DNA from: Luteimonas deserti
GTDB taxonomy: Bacteria > Pseudomonadota > Gammaproteobacteria > Xanthomonadales > Xanthomonadaceae
Reading direction: 5' to 3'
DNA length: 64,000 bases
NCBI RefSeq assembly: GCF_013425765.1
Contig: NZ_JACCJZ010000020.1
Coordinates: 830,295 to 894,294, forward strand
Below, piece by piece: positions 9,270-19,336 of the stretch (positions are counted from its first letter, which is position 1; each line of letters opens with the position of its first letter). The position numbers and the translations under genes are program-made. The notes under the pieces were generated by a model. The model saw nothing but the letters and a program-made list of their open reading frames with translations. It had not been told where the DNA came from and ran no database searches.

Positions 9270-10121
9270 ATGCCGATATTGCGCCACGGGAACGTGATCA
9301 CAAGCGCGACGCGCCCCCTCGCGCGGTCGGTCCTCGGGATCGTGCTCTGCGCACTGTCCGCGACCGCCGCCGCCGACTGGCGGCGGGATGCGGTCGACAC
9401 GCTGACGCGGGAATCGGAGGGGCACCGCCTGGTCGTGCTCGGCGAGATGCACGGCACGCGCGAGCTCCCGCTGCTGGCCGGTGATCTGCTCGAACGCTGG
9501 AGCGCCGCATCGCCGGTGCTGCTGGCGCTGGAGATCCCAACGCGCGAACACGAGGCCCTGCGTGCCGCCGTGGCCAGCGGCGGCACCGATGCGACGATCG
9601 AAGCGCTGCGACGACGCGCCTGGTGGCAGGTGCCGCCAGCCGAGAACGACGGACGTCGAAGCGAGGATGTCTTGGCGCTGGTCCGCCGCGTCGGCCGACT
9701 CCAGGCATCGGGGCGCGACGTCGCGCTCCTGCCCTTCGATCCGCGCGACATCCGCTGCTACCAGCGCGGCGACTGCGAGGCAGCGATGGCCCACGTGCTG
9801 CAGCGGGCGCATGACGCGCTCCCGCATGGCCGGATCGTGGTCGTCACCGGCAACGTGCACGCGATGCGCGCGCGGCCACCGGGTGCACCGGAGAGGTTTC
9901 CCGAGCAACCGATGACCGCGCTGCTGCAGGATCTGTCGCCCTACTCGGTGAACGTCACGTCCGCGCGCGGCGCGTTCTGGGCCTGCGGCGAGACATGCGG
10001 GACGGTCGATGTCGCGCCATCACGCCACGGCGGACGCGAAAGGCAGGGCTCCCCGTTCGATTACCGGCTCGTGCTGCCGATGTTCACGCCGATCCGGCAG
10101 GTCGGGCAGCCAGCGCGCTGA
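9270..10121 (+). CDS. Secreted ChaN/TIKI-like fold protein (putative)
   Basis: This 283-residue product has an N-terminal signal sequence (hydrophobic core LARSVLGIVLCALSATAAA). After it comes VVLGEMHGTRELPLLAGD, matching the GE-x-H-G strand-turn motif of the ChaN haem-binding and erythromycin-esterase/TIKI superfamily. A second conserved histidine motif appears in VVVTGNVHAMRAR. In that superfamily these residues bind haem or form a metallohydrolase site; which applies here cannot be told from sequence. The gene lies alone between divergent rarA and convergent lolA. Confidence 0.6.
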   Translation: MPILRHGNVITSATRPLARSVLGIVLCALSATAAADWRRDAVDTLTRESEGHRLVVLGEMHGTRELPLLAGDLLERWSAASPVLLALEIPTREHEALRAAVASGGTDATIEALRRRAWWQVPPAENDGRRSEDVLALVRRVGRLQASGRDVALLPFDPRDIRCYQRGDCEAAMAHVLQRAHDALPHGRIVVVTGNVHAMRARPPGAPERFPEQPMTALLQDLSPYSVNVTSARGAFWACGETCGTVDVAPSRHGGRERQGSPFDYRLVLPMFTPIRQVGQPAR

Positions 10122-10287
10122 CTTGGCTCGTCACCACGGCGGACGCTGGAATCCGCTTCGCCGGTGGGGCTCCGAACCCCAGCGTGACCGGACATGCATC
10201 TGATAGGCGGCGCCGGGGCGACGGTCGATCTGGATCAGCGCGCTGAAAAACGCCTCGCGCGCTGTCCACACCAAGGCCGGTGCGGCG

Positions 10288-10929
10288 TCATTCCTCGCCG
10301 ACGACGTCCACACCGGCCGGCGGTGTATAGCGGAAGGTATCGCGCGCGAAGGTCGGATTGCGCGTCCAGCCGCTGAAGCCGATGGTCGTGCGCTGGCCCA
10401 GCGTGTCGTGGATCTCCATGCGGCTCAGCGCGCCGTCGGCCGCGAACCCGAGCCGCGCGCGTTCGAAGGCAGCGTTATCGCTGCGCTTGGGTCGCAACTG
10501 CAGCCAGTTCAGGCCCGCGGAAGACCCGGCGGGCTCGACGTTGAAATCGCGGTCCAGCTTGGCCGGATCGATCAGCGCGGCGAGTGGACTGTCCTGCTCC
10601 TGGCTGCCCTGCGATCGCCGGGTCACCTGCTGCAGGTCCGGATCGTAGACCCAGACGGTGCGACCGTCGGCCACGATGAGCTGCGGATACGGTTTCACGT
10701 ATTCCCAGCGGAACAAACGGGGCGCCGATAGCGCCAACGTGCCGCTCGAGGTCTCCTTGACCCGGCCGTTGCCGTCGGTGACCTGCTGGGTGAACTGCCC
10801 TTCCAGTCCTTTCAGACCGCGGGTGAACTGGTCCAGCTGGGCGCGTGCATCGTTGGCATGCGCCACGCCGGCGATGACCAGCACGGCGGCGGTGGCGAAC
10901 CAGCGTGAGTGACGGATCAGTGCGCGCAT
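10288..10929 (-). CDS. lolA: Outer-membrane lipoprotein carrier protein
   Basis: LolA, 213 residues, is the periplasmic chaperone that takes lipoproteins released by LolCDE and hands them to LolB. The signal peptide is residues 1-24 (ending GVAHA). The mature domain shows the family signature LKGLEGQFTQQV, then SGTLALSAPRLFRWEY and YPQLIVADGRTVWVYDPDLQQV. The ATG at 10929 starts the signal peptide directly and has GAGG upstream; the frame stays open further upstream but has no family sequence there. It lies between ftsK and rarA as in E. coli. Confidence 0.95.
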   Translation of the reverse strand: MRALIRHSRWFATAAVLVIAGVAHANDARAQLDQFTRGLKGLEGQFTQQVTDGNGRVKETSSGTLALSAPRLFRWEYVKPYPQLIVADGRTVWVYDPDLQQVTRRSQGSQEQDSPLAALIDPAKLDRDFNVEPAGSSAGLNWLQLRPKRSDNAAFERARLGFAADGALSRMEIHDTLGQRTTIGFSGWTRNPTFARDTFRYTPPAGVDVVGEE

Positions 10930-11048
10930 GCTGCAGGCCTCGGAGTGCGTTGTGTTGAGCGGAGTGTGCGAATCGGTTGCTGAATGCGCCGGTGACACTG
11001 CAGCGCGATGCCGCAATCGTGCATCCGCGATTCAGCGCGGGATGTCGA

Positions 11049-13427
11049 TCAGCGCGGCGGCGGCGGCGGCGCGAGTACGCTGCGATCGCCGTTGTGCTCG
11101 GGCGGGCTGACCACACCGGCCGCTTCCATGGCTTCGACCAGGCGCGCAGCGCGGTTGTAACCGATCTTCAGCCGGCGCTGGACCCCTGAGATCGAGGCGC
11201 GCCGTGTCTCGGTGACGATCTTCACCGCCTCGTCGTACAGCGGATCGCTCTCGTCGCCGCCACTGCTGCTGGCCTCCGGCAGGCCGGTTGCGCCGACGAC
11301 CGTGCCGTCCCCCATGGTCTGCACTTCGTCGAGCACGCCTTCGATGTACTCGGCCTTGCCGCTCTGCTTGAGGTGTTCGACGACGCGGTGGACTTCCTCG
11401 TCGGACACGAACGCGCCGTGCACGCGCTCGGGCATCGCCGTGCCCGGCGGCAGGTACAGCATGTCGCCGTGGCCCAGCAGCGTTTCGGCGCCGGACTGGT
11501 CGAGGATGGTGCGCGAATCGATCTTGGAACTGACCTGGAAGGCGATGCGGGTCGGGATGTTGGCCTTGATCAGGCCCGTGATCACGTCCACCGATGGACG
11601 CTGCGTGGCCAGGATCAGATGGATGCCCGCCGCGCGCGCCTTCTGCGCCAGACGCGCGATGAGTTCTTCGACCTTCTTGCCGACGATCATCATCATGTCG
11701 GCGAATTCGTCGATGAAGATGACGATGTAGGGCAGCGGCTCGAGCAGCTCGGCGACGTCGCTGGTCTCCGGATTGGGACGGAACAGGGGATCCGACAGCG
11801 GTTGCCCCGCGTCCTGAGCGTCCTTCACCTTCTTGTTGAAGCCCGCGAGGTTGCGCACCCCCACCGCGCTCATCAGCTTGTAGCGGCGCTCCATCTCGGC
11901 CACGCACCAGCGCAGGCCGTTGGCGGCCTCCTTCATGTCGGTGACCACCGGCGCCAGCAGATGCGGGATGCCCTCGTAGACGCTGAGCTCCAGCATCTTC
12001 GGGTCGATCATCAGCATGCGGAGGTCTTTCGGGCTCGCCTTGAACAGCAGGCTCAGCACCATCGCGTTGACGGCGACCGATTTGCCCGAGCCGGTGGTGC
12101 CGGCCACCAGCAGATGCGGCATGCGCGCAAGATCCGCCACCACCGACTGGCCGCTGATCCCCTTGCCGAGCGCCAGCGTGAGCGGGCTGGCCGACTTGTC
12201 GTACTCCTTCGAGCGCAGCAGCTCGGAGAGATAGATCATCTCGCGGCGTACGTTGGGGATCTCGATGCCGATCACCGACTTGCCCGGGATCACGTCCACC
12301 ACACGGACGGATTTCACCGACAGGCCGCGTGCGATGTCCTTGTCCAGCGAACTGATCTGGCTGACCTTCACCCCGGGCGCAGGCTCCATCTCGAAGCGCG
12401 TGATCACCGGACCCGGCTGGGCCTCCTTCACTTCCACGTCGATGCGGAAGTCCTTGAGCTTGAACTCGATCTGCCGGGACAGCGTTTCGAGGGTTTCCTC
12501 GTCGTAGCCGTTCGGCTGCGGCTTGGGATCGTCGAGCAGCGACAGCGGGGGCAGGTCGGAACCGTTGGCGCCCACGCCGTGGAACATCGGAATCTGCTGC
12601 TCGCGCTTGGCGCGTTCGCTCTTCTCCACCACCGGCGCGGCCGCCGGCGGTTCGATCTTCACCGGCGCCCGCTTGGCGCGCAGTTCGGTCTCGATCTTGC
12701 GCGCCTCGGTGCGCTCCTCGCGGTGCTCGCGCGCCTCCTTCCACTCGCTGGCCTGCTTGCTGCCGCGTCGGAACATCACCGGCATGCGCAGGACCCAGCC
12801 GCCGATGCGGTCCATCACCGCGAACCAGGACAGGCCGGTCGCCAGCGTGACCGAGACCAGGAACAGTGCGAGCAGGAACAGGTTGCCACCCACCGGCCCG
12901 ACGCCGCCGTAGAGCGAGTTGCCCACCAGCCGGCCGAGGATGCCCCCCCCGCCTGCCGACAGGTTTTCCACCGCGGGCAGACGCAGATAGAGCAGTCCGG
13001 TCGACGCGACCAGGAAGCCGACGATGCCGACCAGCCGCAGGGCGGGGCCGAAATCCGTATGACGCTCGGGATCACGCTCGATGCCGAACAGCGCGATCCA
13101 GGCCACTGCACCGAGGATCACCGGCAGCAGATAGGCCACGTATCCGCAGAGGTGCAGCAGCACGTCGGCGATCCACGCGCCCACCGGCCCGCCGACGTTC
13201 CTGAGCGGCGCAGTGACGCTGCCGGCGTTGGTCCAGCCCGGATCGGTGTGCGAGTAGGTGAACAGGCACGCCAGCAGATACAGCAGGAACGGCGCGATCA
13301 CGATCAGCGCGATGTCGCGTACGAGACGCTGGCGCCGCGGATTCGGCACAGCCGCGGACGCCGGTGGACCGGCATCCTTGCTGGGACTGCGCACGCGCTT
13401 GGCGCGCTCTGTGAGCGGACGTGCCAC
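11049..13427 (-). CDS. ftsK: DNA translocase FtsK
   Basis: FtsK, 792 residues, couples chromosome-terminus segregation to division. Four membrane segments lie at about 39-59, 90-114, 130-148 and 182-205. A charged linker (about 215-310) is far shorter than in E. coli. The motor domain carries Walker A GTTGSGKS (443-450), Walker B ([13 protein letters not shown]) and the PDILI-like [12 protein letters not shown]. The C-terminal winged-helix gamma domain ([21 protein letters not shown]) reads KOPS sequences. The start is a GTG; a TAAAAA hexamer lies six bases before it, so a leaderless transcript is possible. It sits downstream of ald in the same direction. Confidence 0.95.
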   Translation of the reverse strand: MARPLTERAKRVRSPSKDAGPPASAAVPNPRRQRLVRDIALIVIAPFLLYLLACLFTYSHTDPGWTNAGSVTAPLRNVGGPVGAWIADVLLHLCGYVAYLLPVILGAVAWIALFGIERDPERHTDFGPALRLVGIVGFLVASTGLLYLRLPAVENLSAGGGGILGRLVGNSLYGGVGPVGGNLFLLALFLVSVTLATGLSWFAVMDRIGGWVLRMPVMFRRGSKQASEWKEAREHREERTEARKIETELRAKRAPVKIEPPAAAPVVEKSERAKREQQIPMFHGVGANGSDLPPLSLLDDPKPQPNGYDEETLETLSRQIEFKLKDFRIDVEVKEAQPGPVITRFEMEPAPGVKVSQISSLDKDIARGLSVKSVRVVDVIPGKSVIGIEIPNVRREMIYLSELLRSKEYDKSASPLTLALGKGISGQSVVADLARMPHLLVAGTTGSGKSVAVNAMVLSLLFKASPKDLRMLMIDPKMLELSVYEGIPHLLAPVVTDMKEAANGLRWCVAEMERRYKLMSAVGVRNLAGFNKKVKDAQDAGQPLSDPLFRPNPETSDVAELLEPLPYIVIFIDEFADMMMIVGKKVEELIARLAQKARAAGIHLILATQRPSVDVITGLIKANIPTRIAFQVSSKIDSRTILDQSGAETLLGHGDMLYLPPGTAMPERVHGAFVSDEEVHRVVEHLKQSGKAEYIEGVLDEVQTMGDGTVVGATGLPEASSSGGDESDPLYDEAVKIVTETRRASISGVQRRLKIGYNRAARLVEAMEAAGVVSPPEHNGDRSVLAPPPPPR

Positions 13428-13473
13428 CGTGGGTTTTTACCTGAAGAAGTGGGCCCAGGTGTTTGATCTTACG

Positions 13474-14541
13474 TCAAAGTTTCATGTCCTGCAGCGCGGG
13501 ATGCACCAGCCGGCCACCTTCGACGTTGATCCCGCGCACCAGCGCAGGATTGTCACGCCACTGACCGGACGCCAGCTTGTTGACCCACGGCAGGATCGCT
13601 GCGCAGATCGCCTGGGACGAGGTCTGCGGAACGGCGCCCGGCATGTTGGTCACGCAGAAGTGGGTCACGCCCTCCTCCACATAGGTCGGCTCCTTCCAGG
13701 TGGTCGGACGCGAGCTCTCGAAACAGCCGCCCTGGTCGATGGAGATGTCGACGAGCACGCTGCCGTCTTCCATCGACTTCATCATCTCGCGCGTCACCAC
13801 GTGCGGTGCGACCGCGCCAGTGACCAGGACCGCGCCGACCACCAGGTCGGCCGAGGCCACCTCGCGCGCCACCACTTCGTCGTAGGGGTACAGGGCGGTG
13901 ACGTTGTTGCCGAGCCGCATCATCTGCTCCATGCGGTCCTGGCGCTTCTCGAACACCACCACGTTGGAACCGCCGGCCGCCGCCAGCGCCGCCGATGCTC
14001 CACCCGCGTAGCCGGCACCGAACACCACCACCTTGCCGCGCTCGGTCGACGGCAGGCCGCCGAGCAGCTTGCCCTTCCCGCCCAGCGGCTGGTGCAGGTA
14101 ATGCGTGCCGACCTGCACCGCGATCTTGCCGGCGATCACCGACATCGGCGCCAGCAAGGGCAGCTCGCCGTTGTCGAGCTCGACCGTCTCGAAGGCCACG
14201 CCGGTGAGGCCGATGTCGAGCAGGCGCCTGGTCAGTTCGGGCAGCGGCGCGAGATGCAGGTAGCAGAACAGCAGGTGGTCCTTGCGCAGCAGCGCAAGGT
14301 CGCCTTCGATCGGTTCCTTGACCTTGACGATCAGCTCGCCCTTCTCGTACACCGCGGCGGCGTCCGGAGCGATGTTGACGCCCAGGCGCGTATAGGCCTC
14401 GTCGCTGAAACCGGACTTCAGGCCCGCGCCCTGCTGCACCCATACCTCATGGCCGCGGTTGACCAGATCACCCGCAGCAGCGGGGACGAGGGCCACGCGG
14501 CCTTCGAGGGTCTTGGTCTCGCTGGGGATACCGATACGCAT
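13474..14541 (-). CDS. ald: Alanine dehydrogenase
   Basis: Ald, 355 residues, catalyses reversible NAD-dependent deamination of L-alanine to pyruvate and ammonia. The start MRIGIPSETKTLEGRVALVP is diagnostic. The catalytic lysine lies in VKVKEP and the catalytic histidine in LFCYLHLAP. The nucleotide site GAGYAGG follows, and TNMPGAVPQTSSQA closes the active site. The ATG at 14541 has a clear ribosome site (CAGGAG). A terminator-like hairpin with six U lies in the leader, described separately. In E. coli this slot between trxB and ftsK holds lrp; no lrp-type gene is present here. Confidence 0.95.
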   Translation of the reverse strand: MRIGIPSETKTLEGRVALVPAAAGDLVNRGHEVWVQQGAGLKSGFSDEAYTRLGVNIAPDAAAVYEKGELIVKVKEPIEGDLALLRKDHLLFCYLHLAPLPELTRRLLDIGLTGVAFETVELDNGELPLLAPMSVIAGKIAVQVGTHYLHQPLGGKGKLLGGLPSTERGKVVVFGAGYAGGASAALAAAGGSNVVVFEKRQDRMEQMMRLGNNVTALYPYDEVVAREVASADLVVGAVLVTGAVAPHVVTREMMKSMEDGSVLVDISIDQGGCFESSRPTTWKEPTYVEEGVTHFCVTNMPGAVPQTSSQAICAAILPWVNKLASGQWRDNPALVRGINVEGGRLVHPALQDMKL

Positions 14542-14558
14542 GTCGCAGACTCCTGCAC

Positions 14559-14582
14559 AAAAAACGCCGCTTTCGGCGGCGT
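14559..14582 (-). terminator. Terminator-like hairpin in the ald leader (possible attenuator)
   Basis: On the reverse strand a 7-pair stem (arms 14582-14576 and 14570-14564, loop of 5) runs straight into six T at 14564-14559. The ald ribosome site begins only a few bases later and the ATG is 17 bases after the T run. No gene on this strand ends just upstream, since trxB diverges from here. The hairpin therefore belongs either to the ald leader or to an unseen short transcript. Confidence 0.55.
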
Positions 14583-14611
14583 GTCGCGGATGGATTGTTC
14601 CGTTCGGCTGA

Positions 14612-15661
<1,050 letters not shown>

Positions 15662-15689
15662 GCGCGGCGGAGCGCCGGCGAGGCCCACC

Positions 15690-16580
15690 GTGGACACGGT
15701 CCGACTCGCCGGCGCGCTGCTCCATGCGAGCTGGCTCATGGTGCCGCTCGTCGCGTGGCTGCTCTGGCGCCTGCGCAAGCCGCGGTTGCGTGGACTCGCT
15801 GCAGCGGCCCTGTGTCTTGCCCTTGTTCTCGTCTGGGCCCGCTTCATCGAGCCGCGGATCATCCGCGTCCAGGAGACGGTGCTGTCCGGTACCGGTATCG
15901 ACGCACGGATCGCGCTGGTCAGCGACCTGCACCTGGGGGTGTACAAGGATGCACGTTTCCTGTCCCGCCTGGTCGACCGGCTGGACGCACTGGAGGTGGA
16001 TGCCATCGCCATCGCCGGCGATTTCACGTTCGCACCTGGACATGCATCGCTGGATGCGATGTTCGCTCCGCTCGCGCGGCTCGACTCGCCCGTGTATGCG
16101 GTGCTCGGCAATCACGACCAGCAGGCGCCCGGCCCCGACATCGACGCGGCGCTCCGGGCCGCGCTCGCGCGCCATGGCGTGCGGATCATCGAAGGACAGA
16201 TCATGGACGCGGGAGGCTACCGCTGGGCGGGGCTCGGTGATCGCTGGGCGCAGCGCGATGACGCGAGCTTCCTGCGCGCTGCACCGGCCGGCACGCCTAC
16301 GCTGGTCCTCGCGCACAATCCCGACAGCGCCACGGACCTGACCCCCGCAGACGCCCGGCTGGTCCTGGCCGGGCATACCCACGGCGGACAGATCCGGATT
16401 CCGGTCCTGTACCGGTACGTGATTCCCAGCGCCCATGGCTTCGACCGTGGCGAGGCCTCGGTGGTGGGACGCGACGGACGCCCGGTGCGGGTGTTCACCA
16501 CCGCAGGCGTCGGCGAGACCGGCCTTCCGCTCCGTCTGTTCAACCCGCCTACCATCGACCTGCTCGAGTTGCGTCCCTGA
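15690..16580 (+). CDS. Membrane-anchored metallophosphoesterase (calcineurin-like)
   Basis: This 296-residue protein has two N-terminal membrane segments (about 8-27 and 36-52). A calcineurin-like phosphoesterase domain follows with all five metal motifs: SDLHLG, AGDFTF, GNHDQ, an AHNPD histidine and GHTHGGQ. This arrangement resembles the YkuE/YaeI group, for which phospholipid or lipid-A precursor phosphatase activity is known in some members; the substrate here is unknown. The start is a GTG 28 bases after trxB. The stop TGA shares one base with the ATG of the next gene, so the two are translationally coupled. Confidence 0.85.
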   Translation: MDTVRLAGALLHASWLMVPLVAWLLWRLRKPRLRGLAAAALCLALVLVWARFIEPRIIRVQETVLSGTGIDARIALVSDLHLGVYKDARFLSRLVDRLDALEVDAIAIAGDFTFAPGHASLDAMFAPLARLDSPVYAVLGNHDQQAPGPDIDAALRAALARHGVRIIEGQIMDAGGYRWAGLGDRWAQRDDASFLRAAPAGTPTLVLAHNPDSATDLTPADARLVLAGHTHGGQIRIPVLYRYVIPSAHGFDRGEASVVGRDGRPVRVFTTAGVGETGLPLRLFNPPTIDLLELRP

Positions 16581-17722
16581 TGCCGCCGGTCCCCGACATC
16601 CGCATTCTGGACTCGCTTGCGGCTCTGCCCGTCTCCGCTTGGGACGCCTTGCACGATGGCGCCAATCCGTTCGTGTCCCATGCGTTTCTGGACGGCCTCG
16701 AGACCCACGGCTGTCTTCGCGAGGACTGGGGATGGACGCCGCACCATCTCACCCTCTGGCAGGGGGCGCAGCTGGTCGCGGCCGCGCCGGGCTATCTGAA
16801 GACCAACTCGCATGGCGAGTTCGTGTTCGACCATGCCTGGGCACATGCGTACGCTCGCCACGGCCGCGACTATTTCCCGAAATGGTTGTGCGCTGTGCCC
16901 TACTCGCCGGTGACCGGGCCGCGCCTTCTGGCCCTCGATCCCACAGCGCGCTCAGCGCTGATTGCCGCGCTGCCTGCGCATACGGTCGATACCGATCTGT
17001 CGTCGGTCCACGTCAACTTCCACACCGAGGCCGAAGACGCGGCGTTCGATCCGGAATGGCTGCCACGTATCGACGTGCAGTACCACTGGCGCAATCCGGG
17101 CGACTGGTCGACATTCGACGATTACCTCGGTGCGATGGACCACAAGCACCGCAAGAACATCCGGCAGGAGCGGGCCAAGGTCGCACGCGCCGGGGTGACG
17201 TTCCGGGTGCTGCACGGCGACGAGGCGAGCGACCAGGACCTCGCGACGATGTTCCGCTTCTACCAGCAGACCTTCGCCGAGTACGGCAATTCGCCGGCGC
17301 TGACCATGGCGTTCCTGCGCCACCTCGCCCGGACCATGCCGCGCCAGCTGGTCCTGGTGCTCGCCGACCATGGTGGCGTCGCGATCGCGGGCGCCTTGTG
17401 CCTGCGCGGTCGCGACACGCTCTACGGCCGGTACTGGGGCTCGACCGTCGCCCTGCCCGGCCTGCACTTCGAGACCTGCTATTACCAGGGCATCGACTAT
17501 TGCCTCCGCGAAGGTCTGCACGGCTTCGAGCCCGGCGCCCAGGGCGAACACAAGCTGGCCCGGGGATTTCTGCCCACCCGGGTCCGCAGTCGCCACTGGG
17601 TGGCCGACCCGATGTTCCGCGAGGCGCTGCGCGACTGGTGCGCCCAGGAGGCACGGGCCATCGACGGGTACGCCGTCGCGCTGGGCGGCAGAGGGCCCTT
17701 CCGCGGCGCCGCCGCCTCGTGA
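16580..17722 (+). CDS. DUF482 / FemAB-like GNAT-fold protein
   Basis: This 380-residue protein belongs to the DUF482 family (annotated as peptidoglycan biosynthesis/recognition protein or GNAT-family acyltransferase). Family landmarks are NPFVSHAFLDGLE, the HAWAHAYARHGRDYFPKW block, MDHKHRKNIRQERAKV and the C-terminal FEPGAQGEHKLARGFLPT. These resemble the aminoacyl- or acyl-transfer fold of FemAB enzymes, but no substrate has been established. It overlaps the upstream phosphoesterase by one base and the downstream aat by four (GTGA), forming a tight operon. Confidence 0.85.
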   Translation: MPPVPDIRILDSLAALPVSAWDALHDGANPFVSHAFLDGLETHGCLREDWGWTPHHLTLWQGAQLVAAAPGYLKTNSHGEFVFDHAWAHAYARHGRDYFPKWLCAVPYSPVTGPRLLALDPTARSALIAALPAHTVDTDLSSVHVNFHTEAEDAAFDPEWLPRIDVQYHWRNPGDWSTFDDYLGAMDHKHRKNIRQERAKVARAGVTFRVLHGDEASDQDLATMFRFYQQTFAEYGNSPALTMAFLRHLARTMPRQLVLVLADHGGVAIAGALCLRGRDTLYGRYWGSTVALPGLHFETCYYQGIDYCLREGLHGFEPGAQGEHKLARGFLPTRVRSRHWVADPMFREALRDWCAQEARAIDGYAVALGGRGPFRGAAAS

Positions 17723-18480
17723 GCCCGGATCTGCCGCGCCTCGGCGCATCACCCGAGGCGCCCTTCCCGCCTGCCGCCTCGGCCTTGCGCAAGCCCGATG
17801 GCCTGCTCGCGTTCGGCGGCGACCTCTCGGTCGCGCGCCTGTGCAATGCCTACCGGCACGGCATCTTTCCGTGGTACTCGGAGGGGCAACCGATCCTGTG
17901 GTGGTCGCCGGATCCGCGCCTGGTGTTCGAAACCGCGGCATTCGCGCTCCCCGGGCGTTTCCGTCGACAGTTGCGCCGCAGTCCCTGGACCGTGCGCGCC
18001 GACACGGCGTTCGACGCCGTCGTGGCTGCGTGTGCTTCCGTGCCCCGCCCTGGCCAGGCGGGCACCTGGATCACGCCCGCAATGCGCGCGGCCTACGGCC
18101 GGCTGCATGCGGCCGGCGTCGCGCACAGTGTCGAAGTCTTCGACGGTACGCAGCTGGTGGGCGGAATTTACGGCGTGACCATCGGAAGGATGTTCTACGG
18201 CGAGAGCATGTTCAGTGCGGTGTCCGGCGGGTCCAAGATCGCACTGGCGGCGCTGGCGCGTCAGCTGCATGACTGGGAAATGCCGCTGCTCGACGCCCAG
18301 GTCGGCAATCCGCACCTCATCAGCCTGGGCGCGGTGTACTGGCCGCGCGCGCGGTTCATCGATGCGATTGCCGGCCTCGTCTCCGCCCCGGCACTGGCGC
18401 CCACCGACTGGTCCGGCGCGTTCGGCGAACGCCCCGCCTCGTGGTATGCAGGACGCAATGCGCCGGGCATTCACGTCTGA
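17719..18480 (+). CDS. aat: Leucyl/phenylalanyl-tRNA--protein transferase
   Basis: Aat, 253 residues, adds Leu or Phe from tRNA to N-terminal Arg or Lys of proteins, creating N-degrons that ClpS delivers to ClpAP. Hallmarks are [47 protein letters not shown] and the core [18 protein letters not shown], then [14 protein letters not shown]. The GTG start overlaps the previous stop by four bases. The substrate receptor genes clpS and clpA lie about 1-4 kb downstream, and infA follows, as in E. coli. Confidence 0.96.
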   Translation: MSPDLPRLGASPEAPFPPAASALRKPDGLLAFGGDLSVARLCNAYRHGIFPWYSEGQPILWWSPDPRLVFETAAFALPGRFRRQLRRSPWTVRADTAFDAVVAACASVPRPGQAGTWITPAMRAAYGRLHAAGVAHSVEVFDGTQLVGGIYGVTIGRMFYGESMFSAVSGGSKIALAALARQLHDWEMPLLDAQVGNPHLISLGAVYWPRARFIDAIAGLVSAPALAPTDWSGAFGERPASWYAGRNAPGIHV

Positions 18481-18580
18481 GCAGGACGCGGTTTTACTTC
18501 CGAAGCTGCCACGTGCGAGAATGCTCCGCTTTGCTGGCGCGCCCTGCGCCGCTCCCACAGACAACGGACATTCCAGACGA

Positions 18581-18799
18581 ATGGCGAAAGACGACGTCAT
18601 CGAATTCGAAGGCACGGTCTCCGAGACGCTCCCGAACACCATGTTCCGGGTCAAGCTCGAGAACGGCCACGAAATCATTGCGCATATCTCCGGACGGATG
18701 CGCAAGAACTACATCCGCATCCTGACCGGCGACCGGGTCAAGGTGGAGATGACGCCCTACGACCTGAGCAAGGGTCGGATCACCTACCGCATGAAGTAA
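18581..18799 (+). CDS. infA: Translation initiation factor IF-1
   Basis: IF-1, 72 residues, is a single S1/OB-fold protein that occupies the ribosomal A site during initiation. The sequence [13 protein letters not shown], then [16 protein letters not shown] and [18 protein letters not shown] is essentially canonical. It is preceded by a gap of 100 bases after aat and followed by a hairpin terminator at 18830, so the aat-infA transcript probably ends there. Confidence 0.97.
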   Translation: MAKDDVIEFEGTVSETLPNTMFRVKLENGHEIIAHISGRMRKNYIRILTGDRVKVEMTPYDLSKGRITYRMK

Positions 18800-18829
18800 T
18801 CGCCGGCGCTCGATGGCCTGCGTGGACGG

Positions 18830-18852
18830 AAGGCAGCCTCTGGGCTGCCTTC
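18830..18852 (+). terminator. Rho-independent-like terminator after infA
   Basis: AAGGCAGCC (18830-18838) and GGCTGCCTT (18843-18851) form a perfect 9-pair stem with a 4-base loop. A pyrimidine-rich tail (TCTTGCATTT) follows. It lies 30 bases after the infA stop. Confidence 0.7.
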
Positions 18853-19293
18853 TTGCATTTCGGGCCGGCGACGGACCGGCGCAGGCAAACCGCCCACGTC
18901 TCGAGTCCCGAGGTTCGCGCCTTCGTTCGATTCCGGCCGCTCCCGCAGAGCGTCGGCGTCGTGAGGCTGCAGCCAGAGGCCGATTGACGCTGTTACGGGG
19001 CGCACCGCCCATTCTGGATCCGTCGCCCGGCCCACTTGCTCGGCAGGCCATCCACGGCATGGGGCCGACCTGCGTCAGGAAAACCGGCCGGATGATGTGG
19101 CGGCCCTGCCTTGTCCAGGTCCAGCCCCGGGCCACCAGGTTCCAGTCGGCAATGTCGCTCGGTGACCTGCCGCCACAGGTTCAACGTGCCCCCTCGCAGG
19201 CACAGGCCGCTGCCGCGCCGGTCCCTACCAGTTTCCGTGTCCGCGACCGCGCTCGACGGCGCAACCCCACAACTGTCGTATCCGGATACGAGA

Positions 19294-19313
19294 AAGGCGC
19301 CTTGCGGCGCCTT
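19294..19313 (-). terminator. Hairpin downstream of clpA, probable terminator
   Basis: AAGGCGCC (19294-19301) and GGCGCCTT (19306-19313) form an 8-pair stem with loop TTGC, 23 bases beyond the clpA stop. On the clpA strand the stem is followed by TTTCTCG, a weak U tract. The symmetrical stem could also stop transcription from the other side. Confidence 0.55.
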
Positions 19314-19336
19314 CCTCGTTCCGCGAATCCGCCGGG

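Larger units (their letters stand above)
18800..19336. other. infA-clpA convergent intergenic region
   Basis: Convergent gap of 537 bases. It contains the infA terminator hairpin (18830-18851) and a second hairpin downstream of clpA (19294-19313). Between them no coding frame has a ribosome site or family match. I cannot exclude a small RNA. Confidence 0.5.

Noticed and set aside
11373..13466. Open frame of about 700 codons on the plus strand opposite ftsK
   Set aside because: It is the mirror of the ftsK frame in high-GC DNA; its histidine/arginine-rich sequence has no domain and ftsK is certain.
18860..19290. Possible small gene between infA and clpA
   Set aside because: Frames overlap on both strands without a ribosome site, and the stretch lies between two convergent terminators.
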